Shown here in pieces: positions 21,331-36,700 of a stretch of DNA of 64,000 nucleotides (positions are counted from its first letter, which is position 1; the number at the start of each line of letters is the position of its first letter). Both the position numbers and the translations under genes were made by a program. Source of the stretch: Branchiostoma floridae (Eukaryota > Chordata > Leptocardii > Amphioxiformes > Branchiostomatidae). The notes beneath the pieces are model-generated. The model was not told where the DNA came from and did no database searches. It was given only the letters and a program-made list of their open reading frames with translations. The stretch is taken from contig NC_049981.1 in NCBI RefSeq assembly GCF_000003815.2, positions 18,998,585 through 19,062,584 of the forward strand, written 5' to 3'.

Positions 21331-24300
21331 CTGCAAGAAAAGATCAAGAAAACTTCAATAAACACTGGCTACTGAACAAGAGTCTTAGTCAAATAGATCA
21401 GGCATCAGTCTGGGCAAGGATTAGCTGTCCCTACCAAACCATAGTCCAAGATGAAGAAGATGAAATGAAGGAAGATGATTGCCAGTATTAGTGAGTTTTG
21501 AGCACAGACTTTCCTTATCCACAAACTTGATTTGTTTCCACTTATTTTGCAGGATTTGGGATATTATCAATATTATATTTATAAGAGTTTGTTTTACTTA
21601 ATGATATTGAGCTGTTTAACGAAAAAAGTGTCCAGTTCAAACTTCTGTTGAAGTAAAGGCATATCAGCACCATGGCAAGGTCAATAGGTCAGATCTGCTA
21701 AGTGTACTGTTGAAGGTACATCAAGCACATTTGGGTCAGTGTCTCCAGGACCTGTCCCTTCCCAGAGCACACAGACACATGGACTACAAGCTGGAGACAA
21801 CCCTGGTCATGGTTCAGTTTTTGCTTCTTAAAAAAAAACAGTACTTGAGCCAACCAACCGGGTACCGTTAGTTACTAGATCTTTGTGTGTTCAGTACTTG
21901 CTGCAGTAAAAGGGATGATGTCATTCAGAACCAGACCACCAAGAGTTTTCCATCAGGTCAGAACCTGTTCTAAAAGTTGTCAAAAGGTCACAACATGGGG
22001 GAGGCCTCCAGCCATTGCTGGGCACTTCTTGTTTCCATCAAATGAACTTCATGACCTCAGTGATTTCATGCAAGCAAACTTTAGTGACAGAGCACTGGCA
22101 GATCGCTCTACCTATGAATTATTCAAACAGAAACATATGGTGTGAATTTTATGATCCACTGCTATTACTAGTATTAGACTTCTAAGGTTACAATATTTCC
22201 TCCTGTGTCAAAAGGAATTTGGAGTCATCATTGGGTTATAAGGTTAGATCAGGCTCTATATGATGTGGGGAGAAATATGTGGGAGACACCAAAATGGGAT
22301 ATTTGGGTCACTCCTGGCTTCTCTCTGTCACAGAACATACTTGTCTTACACCTACATGTACATGCATGGAGTCATTCAGTGCTGTATCACATCCTGCTGT
22401 GCTTACAGGTCAAATTGTAGTTATATCGTCTTCGAGCTGGCAATGAATAAACCATTCTCTATATGTCTTTTTTACTTTCACGTACAATTGTAAGTACGAA
22501 TATGTTCTCTCTACAATTTCTTACATTGCAAATTTCTATACAGCAGATCAATTCTAACACTCATAGCACCATTTAATGCCCAGCAGTTACAGTATAATGT
22601 AATTACTGCCCAGTTTTCCAGACATTCTGACATCATTCTGTAGAAAGCATTCTGAATGTGGCGCTTGTCACCGCAGCCAGACAAGCCTGCCATATTTGGT
22701 GTTACTATAGGACAAGGGAGCAGCTGCAAAAATCAGCCCTAAGCGCTAATGCCAAACTTCTAGGTGTCCATTTACAATATCTGGTGATGGCAGAAATGTC
22801 ATCTACCCACACCACTGTGCAATGTGTTTGGCAGAATTTTAGAAGCTGGCAAAACGATCACTATAAATTTTGTGCTTTAGCATTTTTGAAAAAATTCTAC
22901 TTTGTAAGAATAAGAAATTCTGTGGTGACTTTTGGCATGGAATTTGTCTCCAGCAATTTGATATTGCTAGCTCAGCATTTATGCAGCCATACAACAATCC
23001 CTTTGATATACTGGACAACCATTTAACCCCTGGCTCTGGAATGATTTTTGATTATCACATTGTTAATTAAGATGCAGATAATTTGATTGGCTGATAAAGT
23101 CAGTTTACCTCGTAAACATGGCTCAGCAACAGCAATGTGCACATTTTGTATTGTATTTTGTGTTTGTTAGTTAACTAGAATCAACATAGCACAAATTCAG
23201 GAAATAAAGATAAAAGGTACTGCCAAGTAAGAGAGCTCTAGAGACCAATCTGGTTTATACAAAGAAGATTTCCCCTGTCAAGTTTACTAAAATACCAATG
23301 TAGGACAAGAACTATTTGGGGGAACTTGGTCACGTATTGGTGGCTTCTGAGGTCGTTAACCTTTTCTGACATGAATCTATTAGTCAGGCATTGGTGAACC
23401 ATGATGACCTTTGCAACCAATAGGTCAACTTTCAGGCCATTAAGTAAAGGTAACCTTGATGCGTTCTATGTGCTGAAGTAGCCTCTGCATGCTGGACATG
23501 TTGCAACAAGGCCTTGAAGTCTGAAATGACTCCAAAATTAATAATTGTCTTAAACTTTTCTTCAGCAAACCCTGGCTGGACACACTGAGAGTTTAAAATA
23601 TCTTTTTCCATACATTAGAGTATTTGTACTTCTTTGACCTTTATAGATGCAGCCATTTAATAACCTGGTATCCAGCTGTATTATAGCTCCCAAGTCTCTT
23701 TTGTCCTCTCTGCTATGCTGCAAAAGTATTCGGAGAGGACAGAGGAGACTCTGGAACTACATGTATAATAAAGCTGGATGCCACGAAGATAATATTTTCT
23801 GTTTGTCCGTGTTTGTGTGTCTATGACTCTATGGGCTTGTGTGTTTGTTAGTAGCATCACTCCAGAAGCTGTGGATGAATCCAATTGGTAGGTTGGTAGG
23901 AATTGGGACAACAAAGGTCAAGTACGATTATAGGCCCCCTGGTGGTTTTCTAGGGTATTGCCATATAATTTTTAGTTTAGATATCTTTTGTTATGAACAT
24001 GCTATTCTGATTTTTGGGTGGTAGAGTTAGGTATATGTACATGTATTTCATCATGGTAAGGATAAAATGAAAATTGTCTACAATGAAAATAGAAATGTTC
24101 TAAAATCCTCCGCTGATGAATCATACAGAAATGTACATTTCATTCCCAGAGAGACTTTTGTGATATTAAAAGCAAACATGCCCTTGGCTGTGACCCAATT
24201 TGGCAAACTAGTTGAAGCCCATTTCAACAATGGCACTACATGCTTTAATCCATTATTCATAGGGGCTTGTAAATGGCTAGTAGTACTGCTGAAATAATTG

Positions 24301-24685
24301 TCAGCAGCTATACTAAAATTTATGTCAGAGCATTCGAGCAGCACAGAAGTGTTCAATCTTTTATTTGAACACAGTCATGGTGATAGGTTTTAAGCATAAG
24401 ACATTAAAATATGTCATTGCACCAGTGACTGTTGGGTTGATGACCATACAATAAAATTTGATGTCTTCTTAAACATTCCTAATGAAAAACAATAGCACCT
24501 ATCATGGGATCAAGTACACATGAACATCTATATTCATTTATAACAGAATAATGGTCATGCATATCTTTTTGAACACTATCATTTCCACATCGTGAGTTGG
24601 CTTCACCTTTTTCTGCCATTTGGAAAACTCTTATTAGGGGTACATCCATTCATCCTCATAACCAAAACAAGTTGCGAGAACCTAC
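21331..24685. other. Intron between repeats 4 and 5
   Basis: AT-rich; contains one copy of a dispersed repeat at about 23890-24030. ORFs of up to 122 codons near 22658-23026 have no recognisable motif. Confidence 0.6.
23890..24030. repeat. Dispersed repeat family X, copy 3 (inverted)
   Basis: Reverse complement shares CCACCCAAAAATCA, TAGCATGTTCA, CACCAGGGGGCC and TTGACCTTTGTTGTCCCA with copies 1 and 2. Confidence 0.55.
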
Positions 24686-24784
24686 CTCTGTGGCTGTGCT
24701 CTGATTGGCTCCATGATCGAGCAGGTACTGGACAACTTCATCGTGGTTCTCCTGTGCAGCCATGTACAGTGGCGTGAATCCGTT
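24686..24784 (-). CDS. ANK: Ankyrin exon: repeat 4
   Basis: 33 codons, [20 protein letters not shown]... ending NQSTATE, acceptor CCCCACAG, donor GAG|GTAGGT, phase 0. [14 protein letters not shown] and the final NQSTATE are near-identical to vertebrate repeat 4. Confidence 0.96.
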
Positions 24785-27700
24785 CTGTGGGGAGAGAAAA
24801 TGCTCACATTATACAACTTGGTAGGGAGAATGTTTTACCCACTAAGCTTCAAACACCAGGCCACATACATGTACATATATCTTTGAAGCTCAGAATATAT
24901 GAATGTATCAAGCACGCTTGAGTACCTGTTTCCAAGTAGAAATGTACTGATCAGTATATGGCCACAACACGTCTCTTACACATACGTAAAAGTTATGTTG
25001 TCTCTATGGACACCAGGTTAAATATAAACATTTAGATTACTGCTGCAAGTCTTCTGTTTCCTGATTTCAAAACAACCCTGCTGGTTTACCCCATGGACTC
25101 GTTTAAGTGGCTTTAAACCACATAGCCTAATTCGTAACTATATATTACAACAATTTTCATGGATACTTACTGGTCTAGAAGAAGAAGAGGTACAAATGTT
25201 TAGTCTGAAGGCTGAAAGCTAAACTTTGCGAATGATGAGAGAGCTGGCTACAACCTCCTCCACTCCGCTCCCAGATGCCAGAATGGCTGGCTAACTCATC
25301 CAAATAGTTTTGGCCATGACAAAATGTACCGCACGAAAACAGCCCTCACTGTCAATCATGCATTTGTGGGTGGAGCATGTTCTTTGCCTCATACAAGAAA
25401 TACCATTCTGCTAAGCTAACTTGAATTGAGGCTGCATCATAAATGACATATCACCTTTATCATATAACAATTACTAATATTGTTGCACATTTTGCATTCT
25501 GTTGCTCTGTTGCAGGACAAATCATTGGGGAGGGGGCATACATATATGATAGTACTATGTTGTAGCACAATGAAAAAAAGAAAATGTCTTGACATTGGAA
25601 CAAGAGTGCTTTAGAATTGACCCATGTGACTATATACAATTTTAACTATTGAATTTGAAAAACAACTTGAGAAGCAAGAATGACTTCCAAGCTGCTTTTT
25701 TTCATGACTAGTTCAAGTCACATTCGCTATGTGGGCGGATCATTCCAAACTAGTTGCATCACAAGTGACGATGTGGGAGGGGCCAGTAAATACGTGTTCA
25801 TCTGGACATTTCCATTCATCTTATCACTTGGATATTTTAGATGAATATAGATGGATACACCACCCTGGTCCTGCCAGTAAATTGGGATAAATTGGTTAGC
25901 CACTATACAAAAATTCAGTGCAGTTATCATGCACTTTATTTGACATGCTGATTCAAGCACCATGCTGGGTAGAGTGTGCTGATCATGACTTCTCCTTTCT
26001 GTGGGTCATGCATTGAAACTGTTTGTAATATAATATTACAGCTGAGACTGCAGTTGCATTTCAAATGTCATTTTCTTCCATTGACTGAATGTTTAAAATT
26101 TCATACTCGTGTAGTCCCTTGATCAATCAAACAAAATATTGATGCTATCATAAGAACATGGGCAAATGTAGGGTATCAAAAATATTTCCCCACTATGACA
26201 CCAGCCCTTACGTGCCCAGGTCCTCATGATGAGACATGTAAGAAAAAATCCTGTGCATTGCAGGGAGTGTACATCTATGTACCAAATCAACACATACACA
26301 GATGTGCAAGCATAAAAAACAACCACATAAACATCACTTCATACCTGTGTTTTCCATCATGCTTCATGCATATAGGCCCTCTGACCATTCACGATCATGC
26401 CATCCATTTACATATTAGTAAACACCTTCAACAAGTTCTTCATGTCTAGCTCAACTTTCTTGTTGTCCAACACAGCTGTCAATCAAAGCCAGATGACCAG
26501 GTGGAAAGTTGAAGTTGGGAACCTAAGCCATGTTAGAACTTACTGACCTATGCTGAGACAAGGAAAATAGTGGAAAGGTGTGCTGTTGCATCACTTAGAG
26601 CACCACTGACGAACTGGCTAAAAGCCGACATTTTTGTGTGCTGAATAACTTACCATCGAAAGAGAAGACGTGTTCAAGTAATGTCATTTCTAATCTATTG
26701 ACACATCTTGATGGTTTGTTATATATGTGTGAGAACTAAATACAAATGTATGTAAGAGGAACCTTACAAAACTGACATGCTATCACCTACCTTTGACTCT
26801 GCTTGCAAATGGATTACTTTTCCCGAGGATTTTGCCGCATGTACACTATGTATATGCACTAACTGTAACTGAGAGTGGACGTGGGTGTAGCTGTACTTGC
26901 AGTGTGTGGGTGTAGAGCTGAAGGGGTCCTTTTGCAACAAAGTGTCAGATTCTGTCTGAATCATCCGAACTTCCTGAGTAATCGTTCTCTTTTTCCTCAA
27001 CCTCCAGCAATCATTGACCCATTATAGAGAAACACAACCATATGATAAAAAAGCATTTTGCTCTTATTTGTGGGTATGTGGTCCACTGAACTTGAAAATA
27101 GTTTTCTCATTATTTATAGGCATAAGTCATACATAGAAAACTGAAGATTTGTAGCCACAGGTGGGACTCATAGTACAGTGCACATAACACATGCATGTCA
27201 CACTCTATTCCCTTCATCCTCAATGTAGGCCTGTGCCTTGGCTGCTGCCAGTAAAAACAAAGTTCTCCACTACAAAGACCTTGTGTGTGCGGCTTTGCTA
27301 CTGGGCGATCTGTGGGGAATGCCTGACAATGACCCCCCTGGCCTACAGATAACCAGCACTCATGGGTACAATACAGACAGTAGTCTATGTAGCTGTTCCT
27401 GTTGTATGTCACAGCCAAGTCCAAGTGCACAAGCCATTCAACACGCCTGATCATGTGACCAAAACCCCTGGACATATAAGGCACAGATTTCTGTGACTGG
27501 CCATCAATCAAATTCTTCAGAGCTTCAGTCCTGTCTGGGGATGAAGCAATTGGGAAAATAGAATCTGACAGCTGCTTATACTAAAAACTCTGAACTATTT
27601 GAGAAATGCAAGAAGAGTAAAATATATGCCTTTTTGATGCCCAACTGAACCAGCCAAAGTGCAAAGCAGATGTTTGTGAAGTAATCTGAGGTTCAGCCAG

Positions 27701-30700
27701 ACCAAGATGAGTTTTGATCAAAGCTCCCTCCATCCTGGATGCTGACCCTTTGCAACAGGGAGGCCAACCTCCCTTCTAATTTTCTATAACATTTGTCAGA
27801 ATCATCATATTATAGAAATAATCAGAATACTCTGTTTCACATCTCAAAACTCACATGATCACTCTGTCTTCTCTATCATATTTTCTATACAGAGTTTCAG
27901 CGCACTCCTATAACCTCACCAGCTTTCTTCTCTCACAAAAATAAATGCTAACCCAGTACATAGCTTCATCCAAAACTCTACACCTATAATCCCCAACAGT
28001 TGCAGAGAATTCTGTTCTGGCAGAGGTTGAACACACATGTTCCACAACTTCCCTCCCTGTGGAGCCAAGCCAAGACAAACAAGGAAGGCAGTGATCAAAG
28101 CAGACAGGCATGGGCCTCTCTAGAAGATAAACACTATGGGAGAAATTGTACCATTTCCAAGGAATTTCAGCTTGGAAGGTTTACATCCTGCCATACCTCT
28201 AAGGCTGGATCTTGACAAGTTGAAATACAAATCCTGGTGACTAGGTTCAGCCCTGTCATGTAGGATAGGCTACTGTTCACTGTGAATCTTTCCTGTAAAA
28301 TTTGACAATGATCTGTCTAAATTCTTTACTGCTAACATCGTAACTTCAATACCATATCTCAGTTTGTTGAGCATATGGAAATTGTCCTGTACAATCTGGG
28401 TTAGTCATCTGGTGTGATGGCTGTGGTATGTGTTGTTTTGGTGAAGCTCAGCTCAGCCTGACAAGAGGGAGGTAAACCCTGAAACCACATTCCCTGCATC
28501 TTCATCACACCCACTCACTGTGATCACCAACCTCTGTTTGTTTACATTTGGATAGCGGCAACAATTCAAGATTTAGAGAACACAGCTAACTGCTATTCAA
28601 TGAGTCTACAAAGTAATCTAACAGGCCCTCAAATCTTTTGAAAAGATTTATCACAATAATGTTCTTGATGTTGTTTTACTAATAAGTGTTTTTGCTGATA
28701 TGTTTTAACCATTGCAGGCAGATACTCCAGTTTAGGGGCAACCTTATCTTTTTTACAAGTTTGACTCCAGAAAAAAGGCATTACGTTTCAAAGGCCAAAC
28801 TCTGACCATACCATTATCTAGCCTTTTCCGCAACCCAACACCATTTTGGCATGGGCTGCTTCTGGACATACAGATCACCCACAGGTAGATGCAAGTCTTT
28901 CAGCTGTAATTGGTCTCCTAGGAAATGGAAGACAGTACACATTGCCAGGTATGTGACTGCATATGGTACAAATTAAGTACTGGTGCAAGCTTGACCTTGT
29001 CCTTCCCACAGTCTACTCTGAAGAATTTGTAATAGTTTCTCAGAACAATTGTGTATGTTACTACAATACATTTCACAAATAATGCAAAGAAGACACAGCA
29101 CAGCTTACGATGTGGTCTAAAAAGATGTTATTTCTTGTAGTTCATGACTTGTTCAGGTTTTGAAAAGTGCCTTTGCTTATCTACTTTCCAGCAGCCAGCT
29201 TTATCTGTAAAGATGATACTCCTCCCCAGGAAGGCTACATCAGTTTGTAACTCCCCATGTGTTAATAAAAGATAACATCTTGAAGGCTTTTAGGGACATA
29301 AGACCATAAATCACTTCTCAACTGTCCTAAAACAGAGACCATACAGCTTATCTCCTGGCACCTTGCACAATGGCAGTCATCATTGTTCTATTATGCTCCA
29401 ATTTGATACTGCATTTTAATTATGCTCAGGCTCAGTGGGTAACCATTGTCTACAAACTTGCTAAATGTAAAATGGTCAACCCAATATAAATCCTGGTTTC
29501 CTGTTTATAGTATTGGTAACAGATCTTTATTTGCAAGATGAGCAAGCAGATACCTGGATAGAATAGTTTTAATAATAAGGGGGCTTTTCGATTTTACTAA
29601 GAAAATGTTTAAAAGTGTTTCTTTTGTTTGCAGGGGGTCTGGAAGATGAAAGCTAGGGGACAGTTGACTTGTGACCTTATTCACATGCCCTTCCCACTTC
29701 CATGTTAATATGTTGCAACTCTTTCAAACAGTCATCTGGGCATCAAAGCTCTGCCCCAGCTGAGAAAACTTTAAAAATCTGCACCTCAGCACAACTCTAG
29801 TCATAGCATTCCCAACCTTGACCACGGCAGTCTTCAAACACACCTTCAAAGCCAACAAATGGAGACAGATATTGGACCAGTCCCATATAACAAATCTGAA
29901 ACATATGGAAACCCACTGGTAGCCAACCACACAGGCAGTATTTTCCTTCAGATTTATCCTTCATCATCTGATAGGAAAGGGTGTTGCCTTTCCTCTTTGC
30001 CAAGAAAGGCAGACATGGTCACATGGATATTCCTGTTTTGTCTTATCAACCAGATAGCTCTGCACAGCACAACGATATTGGTGGTCCATAAAAATTATGG
30101 GTGGGGCAGTACACATACAGCAGATGCATTACAGAACACACCAATGTGTATTTATGTGCTGTGGCATGATGACATCATCTCCTCTGGGGTTTTGCAGTGT
30201 GATATCATCATCATTTCAGGCAATTGTTCAGCTGACTACCAGCAGTCCTCCATGGGTTAATTTTATCTCAGATTCTAATGGTGATATAAAACATGCCTAC
30301 CAGCTTGAAAACAACTCTGTATTAAAAGTTATATGTATTTCTGCTCTTCAGTGTAAGTAGCTTTGCAGATATTCAGCATGGCAGCAGTTAGCTATAATGT
30401 CCTGAAACACCAAATCTTTGCACATCTATCTGTATTATGTATTAAAGCATTATTTACAGTTATCTAGTGAGGATGCCTCTGCTGCACTTGCATGTCAGTG
30501 GTCAAGAGTCCCACTCTACAACAGTTCTAGGGAAAAATGACTTTTTCAACACATCAATCCTGGTTTGATAACTCTGGTACATCATGTGCTTCATGGTCCT
30601 TCCTATCAGCACAATCAGCAGGGTGCCAGGGAAGGTCGCCTGCTCTGACAGGACAACTGAACCCTTTAGGACAACTGAACTTGACCTCTGCCCTTCACCT

Positions 30701-33700
30701 TTGAATATTGGTTACAGGAACAGTAACTGATAAACACTTGGATGACAATCACTTTAGTTTGAAAGCTAGTTGAATTTTTTTAAATGGAGCCAGTTTTTCC
30801 TTTTATTTGACAATCATTTTTTGAATGTTCTCAACGTTCTGTTCACAACCGAACCAATGGACAAATGTACAGACGTCAAAACACAACCTGAAGGCTGAAT
30901 ACGGTATACTGGGAGGAAGGCCTTCAGGCTTTCACCTACTTGTTAACAAACACAAATAACAAAGCTAAACTCAAAGGGTCAAATAAAATGTTTTTCAAAA
31001 ATTATTTACAGATGATTACACCTGTAACTGATCCATAGCACACCTTAATCCTAACAGAAACAGATTACAGGATCAACAAACAGATAAGTATTTCACCCTA
31101 TGCAATTTTGAATACCAGGTGTTTATCCAAACATTCTACACAGAACATTGTTCTGCTTCAGTGACCAGACAGCCACAACTGTCATCACCAGACAGTCACC
31201 ACTTTCTCCCTCTAAATAATGCAGACCAGGTGAGGGTACCCTGACTGACTCAGGGGTAGACAGTGGAAGGAATGGTATTCCCAGTGCAACAAGGCTCACA
31301 ACAGGGGCTACATTACCTAATTATCAGTAGACACAGATCTCCTCTTCATCATGCCTGGCTGATAGTACAGACAGCAATTGTTGTGAGAAGCTCAAACAGA
31401 AATTCATTGTAGTCAGTTGCTTCTTTTCTGTTCTGCTTTTATATGGCCGCATTGCTCTTTTAAGTAGTTCCATCCAATTACATATACTGCAATCTATGGC
31501 AATAGCAGGCTTATATTATACAATTTATACTTCAAAATGATTCTCATTAGATTTTTAAAGGTCATTAGATGAAACAATCTGTCAAAACTTTCCTCCCATT
31601 CTATTCAACCGATGCAAAATTAAACCCAGGTATGACCACCCTATGGACTTGTGCAAAGTCAGTAACTGAGTAAGGCTGACATGTAGTGAACACTACTGAC
31701 CAATGTTGAACAGTTACAGGTATCTTTTGGCAGTCAACAACATCTTCAGCTTATGGTCACTGAAGTAACTTGAACATTATGGTGAGGGTCGCTCTAGTAG
31801 AATTGGGTCACTGGATAAGCCTGTGCCTATTTTACATGTCATTTCTAAAGATAGCTAAGGAATGGGATCAACTGTCTGTTTAGATACACCTCAACAGTAG
31901 GATAACTGTCTGGCAGTAAAGTTCAATATGAGAAGCAAATTCTTAAAGCACAATCTGTACAATAGGCTGAAGTCTGCCTCTATACAAGGTGTTTGCTAGA
32001 CATTACCTCTCTACATACTCTATTTTCTGAGATTCCTACTTGTAAGGTGGATAGTACTGGAAGGGCAAGCTTATGGCACATGGGAGGATATGCCCACCTT
32101 CTTAACATCATCTGTGTACAATGTCATGTACTATACAGTGATCGAATCCACCCTTAACCCATCAAACATATTCCACCTACCAGATAAGCAAGAGTCAACA
32201 AGGAGCACCAGTGTAGCTTTTCAGATGCAAAGCTCAGGGTTCAGACTTGAAATTCCCCACACCCACTGCGAGCTGCTAGGAGATTCACACTGAAGATTCC
32301 AGTCAGGCTCGCTCCACCCAGGAAGCTGCAGGCTCTGTTGTCTCCCTTCCAACTGACAGGAATTTATTTGCACAGGCAGCTGGGAACTTTTCCCAGCATC
32401 CCCTGGGACCCCTGAGTCTGGTAAAAATACCTGACTGCAGACTGTATTTCCAGATTGTCAAGGTCAGGAGTGAGAGTTTAATTCACAATATTTGTTTGCT
32501 TCAGATATCACTGTAATTCTTGGAATTTTTGGGGTTGTTTTATGATCACAGGTTTTCATCACCGTTACACCAAAACATATTTACACAAATGCTGTTACTA
32601 GTAAGTATAAACACTCTATTTTCTCTTAAACACAAAATTAATTGCAGAAACTTGAATGCATTCACAGTATTTCCCCTGAAATAAAAACGATACATTTAAC
32701 CAAGGACACAAAATATGTATATACCAAACAGTGAAAATCCACACAGGGAAGCCGTCACAGGGAGGGGAGTGTTAGAGAAATAAACCGCATGTGTCAACAG
32801 ACTTGGCAAACAGTTCCACCAGGAAGCCCCTGTAACCTTTCTAGAAACAACATGGGGCTCTCCAACAGCTAATCAATTTTGAAGAAGACCCAAGAAAACA
32901 ATGGACTATACACTAGCTACAATAGGAGGGTCACACTCTGTAACCGCTTCAAGCTGACCACTTGATTGTTGAGAAGTGTATTCCTGTCAAGTCCAGTTGC
33001 CTTGAACACCAGAAAGAGTTCATTCTCATTCAGGAAGTGCTATGTCTGGTTCTAGAGCAGAGAACTTCCTGTGTAAAAAAAATTGATTTACATGTATGTA
33101 GCAGGATAAAACATTTTACAAAGTTTTTAGTTTGAGTATCTTCAATGTTGAAAGTCAATTTTACCGATGAAGCCCCCTTTTTGGTGGAACTGTCAGTGTC
33201 ACTGAGTGAAGGAAAAGTGTTTCAGATGATTCTAGTCCTCTGGGATCTCAACATACTATAAACATTATACATGTACATGTAAATATATTGTATAAATCCT
33301 GGAAAATTCATGTGTATACTGACTACTCTATGGAGAAGATATACTTTTTCCTGTGCAACAGAAGAAAATATGCCTCAGGTGTATTCCAGTCCTCTGGGAT
33401 CTCAACACACTACAAAGATTGTATTCAGGTCTTCCTTCAGCATTGCCCCACTGTACACCCACTCCCTGAAAGGTGTCTTTGTTTGGCTGACTCAAAGTCA
33501 CCTTGTACTTTGGCAAAACCTTTAAAAGCCAGCCTGATGAAAGTTGGTGCATGGATGACAAGGCACACATTTACTCAGGGCCCTGAGTCTGATCAACACG
33601 CATACAGAGGAGAGGAAAACAACATACACTTGCTAATTGAATGTTGCTTAGCTCAACAAACTGAGCCCAAGGCCATCTTGCTAAGTGAGCTAGAATAAAC

Positions 33701-36700
33701 TTTTGTGATTATCGTGAGAAGGGGTCCGTTCGCTTTCCAGGAATAGGTAAATTGAATCCTAATTAATGGTCATTACCAGATATACAACTGACAGTCAAGT
33801 TGTAAACAGAAAGTGTTTCCCAAGTGTGTACTTTAAACTTGCAAAATTCATAACAAAACTACATCGCTACAACTTTAACCATAATTGTTCACAAATATCT
33901 CAGAATACAGGACTCTTGGCAATGTTGAACCTACAGAAAAGCAAAACAGACTGCAGACAAAATGACTCTTGTCCATCACAATGCCATCAGCAGGGGAGGT
34001 TTCATCCTGAACAATCAGTGAAGACCCAGCATGAGCGCCTCCCTATCATCATTCCACCACCCCTAGAGATGGTAAATACCATGCTCACCACAAATAACTA
34101 TGCATTTTTTTTTTCATCTTTTTCCCCTTAAATTTGATACGTTCCATCTAAGATTATGTTCTCCTCCATCTACGGATTTCCTGCAGTCTTGGTGTCCACA
34201 CAAAAGCGCACAACTATTATTCGACTTGGGCAAGCACAGTAAAAGCTTGACCTACTTCAATGGGCAGCAAACATACCACCAACTGAATAACAACAGACTT
34301 TCTGATCTAGTAAAGTTTGGGAGGCGTGCCTCCTGCCCAGAGCCCTCCAGGAAGTAATCCCTGCTGCTGAGGCTGAATGTTTTCCTTTTCTACTCTACCC
34401 TACTGCTCAGAGAAGCATGTGGGATTCCGAATGTTTATCCCTTCTTCCTCTTCTCCAGTGGGAAGAATGTAGGATTGACGTCAGCTGGACTAAATGATAC
34501 CAGAAGAAGTCTTCAGCTGAATCAACAGTACCCAAAAAAGACGCCCAACTTCAGCTCAAGTTCAACCAAGAATCCTACACTTCACTAACAGCCATTCCTT
34601 ACATGGCCCTGCAAATTAAAGTAAGTTAAATAGGACCTAAACAAGCCAGACACTGTTCCTTTTTACTACCAGTTTACAACGATCCAGCCGAGCCCATTGT
34701 AGATTACAATTTGTGCAAAATGTGTACCAACCAATATCAAAAAGCTCCAGAGCATAATTTTTCTCCTGCTATCAAAAGTGTCCAAAACAAAACTGTTTCT
34801 ACTGCAAACACAGTTGAACACAGAAAGTTTGCACATAGCAAATACTCCTATTAAAATACTCCTTGATCATATGGCCATCCCAGAACACCCCATCCATAGT
34901 TTCAGAGGCTCTGCCAACTATCATTTCATTAATCAGTATCATACATCAGCCATCAGCAACAGTTAAAGTACATAACATACCTCTGTTTGCAAAGAATTCC
35001 AGTAAACACCCTGAAATGCCTCCTGAATGCAGAACCTGCACCCAACTATCCCACCTCCTCACAGACCTCCCAGGCAAGGCTGGCTGTGACTCAGGCATGT
35101 GCCTAACCCAGATCTGCCTGGGATGCTGTTTAGGTTTTAGGGATATACCATTTTTGCTTACAGGGGTATTTTAGCAAGCTATCTCTTTTAAGAATCTCTT
35201 ATTTACACTTATAAGTCCAATTATGTATATTTTCTATTGAAATCATCTATGTGAATACTTGACACGATTGAAATTAATATTTTAGCTTTATCAGTGATAT
35301 ACAAAAATATAGTTTTATTCCAGTCACCCCTTTAGACATCATCCATCTTTCTTGCAGCAGATAATTTTCTCCACCTGTTTTGGTGGGTGTGGAAATTTGA
35401 TCTCTCCGCCTCTCACCATCAATGTCCAAGGCTTGTTACTGTCAATTTTCCTTAGTGGGAAGGTGCCATTTTCTGCATCAGGGGTTCACAAAGTTCACAA
35501 CAACAGGAGAAGGTCAGCCATCCTGGGTACAGTAAGACTAATCTGTTGGGACAAAGTAGCACTGTACTGCTTCTTAATAGCTTTTCATTTGCAAGGTAAA
35601 TGTGTGTATGTGTGCTTTTTTAATATCTCATTTCACAGGTCCAGACAATGTATCAAGTTCAAGATCAATGGAAAACTCATGATCATGATTGTGCGGCCAT
35701 TGCTCCCAAATGATCTATTCAGCCAAACTTGGCCTGACACATTGCTGTATCTCATTTGTTGGACCTGATTGATCAGTATCAAGGAGATCTCTGACAGGAA
35801 CATACCATATGTATCTCTGATGGGGGATGATAAGTCTATGCAAATGAATGTTTCCTGAATATTTACCTGAATACCTTCACCGAATCAAAAGGGCATGCCT
35901 CTCTGGACCGTTATGTCGCACGGGATAGACATTTTTCACAAGTTGGCTTGAACAAGAAGAGAGCACGAATCCTTGCGACATGTCCCACCCTGATGGACAA
36001 TTTTGCAGCAGTCTACCAGCCAGTTGCCAAATATTGACACACCCACTTCAACTGTGAACATTTCAAACATGGCCCCACAACAAATCTTGCTGTATATACA
36101 TATGCTTCCTTGTATTTGGGAAGCAATATGGATAAAATATATATGTCAAGGGTGTAACAGCATCAATTTATCATTATATTGAAGACTGACTATAAGTCAA
36201 ACTGTAACTCATGACACCAAATATAGCAAGCCTAGGTGATATCAGTGACTACAAGTATGAAACAATAACAAAAAAATAAATACAGGAGCATTAATGTATC
36301 TGTTCAAGATCATTCAACATGAAGAAATCTATTAGCATCTACAAAATGCTCTCTAGCTTGTCCATGGAATATTCAAGAACTGAAGAATTACTATTCGTTT
36401 TTACCACAAAAGAGCTTTGTAGCATCTTTGAATTTCTCAGATTTAGATTTCCTATGTTCATGAAGCAGATAATGATTCCCATAGGCTAAAAAAAGGAAAG
36501 AAAATGGAACACAAATTACAAAGATCTCTCCATAATTGCTCTCTCCCTCAATGGTCAATGGTGCAGTGCAGGAAACATAACCCCTGACATGTACCATTGG
36601 CCCCATGACCTTTTGACTTTTCCTGCCTGGCAATTCCAAGTCTACCATGATAAATGGCTGCCCATTTACCTACCTAATCAGTGTAGTGTGGCTTGTGTGA

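Noticed and set aside
26764-27000. Minus-strand ORF ending at GAGTCAAAG|GTAGGT, considered as an exon
   Set aside because: It would insert unrelated sequence between repeats 3 and 4, lacks a pyrimidine tract before any AG, and shows no homology.
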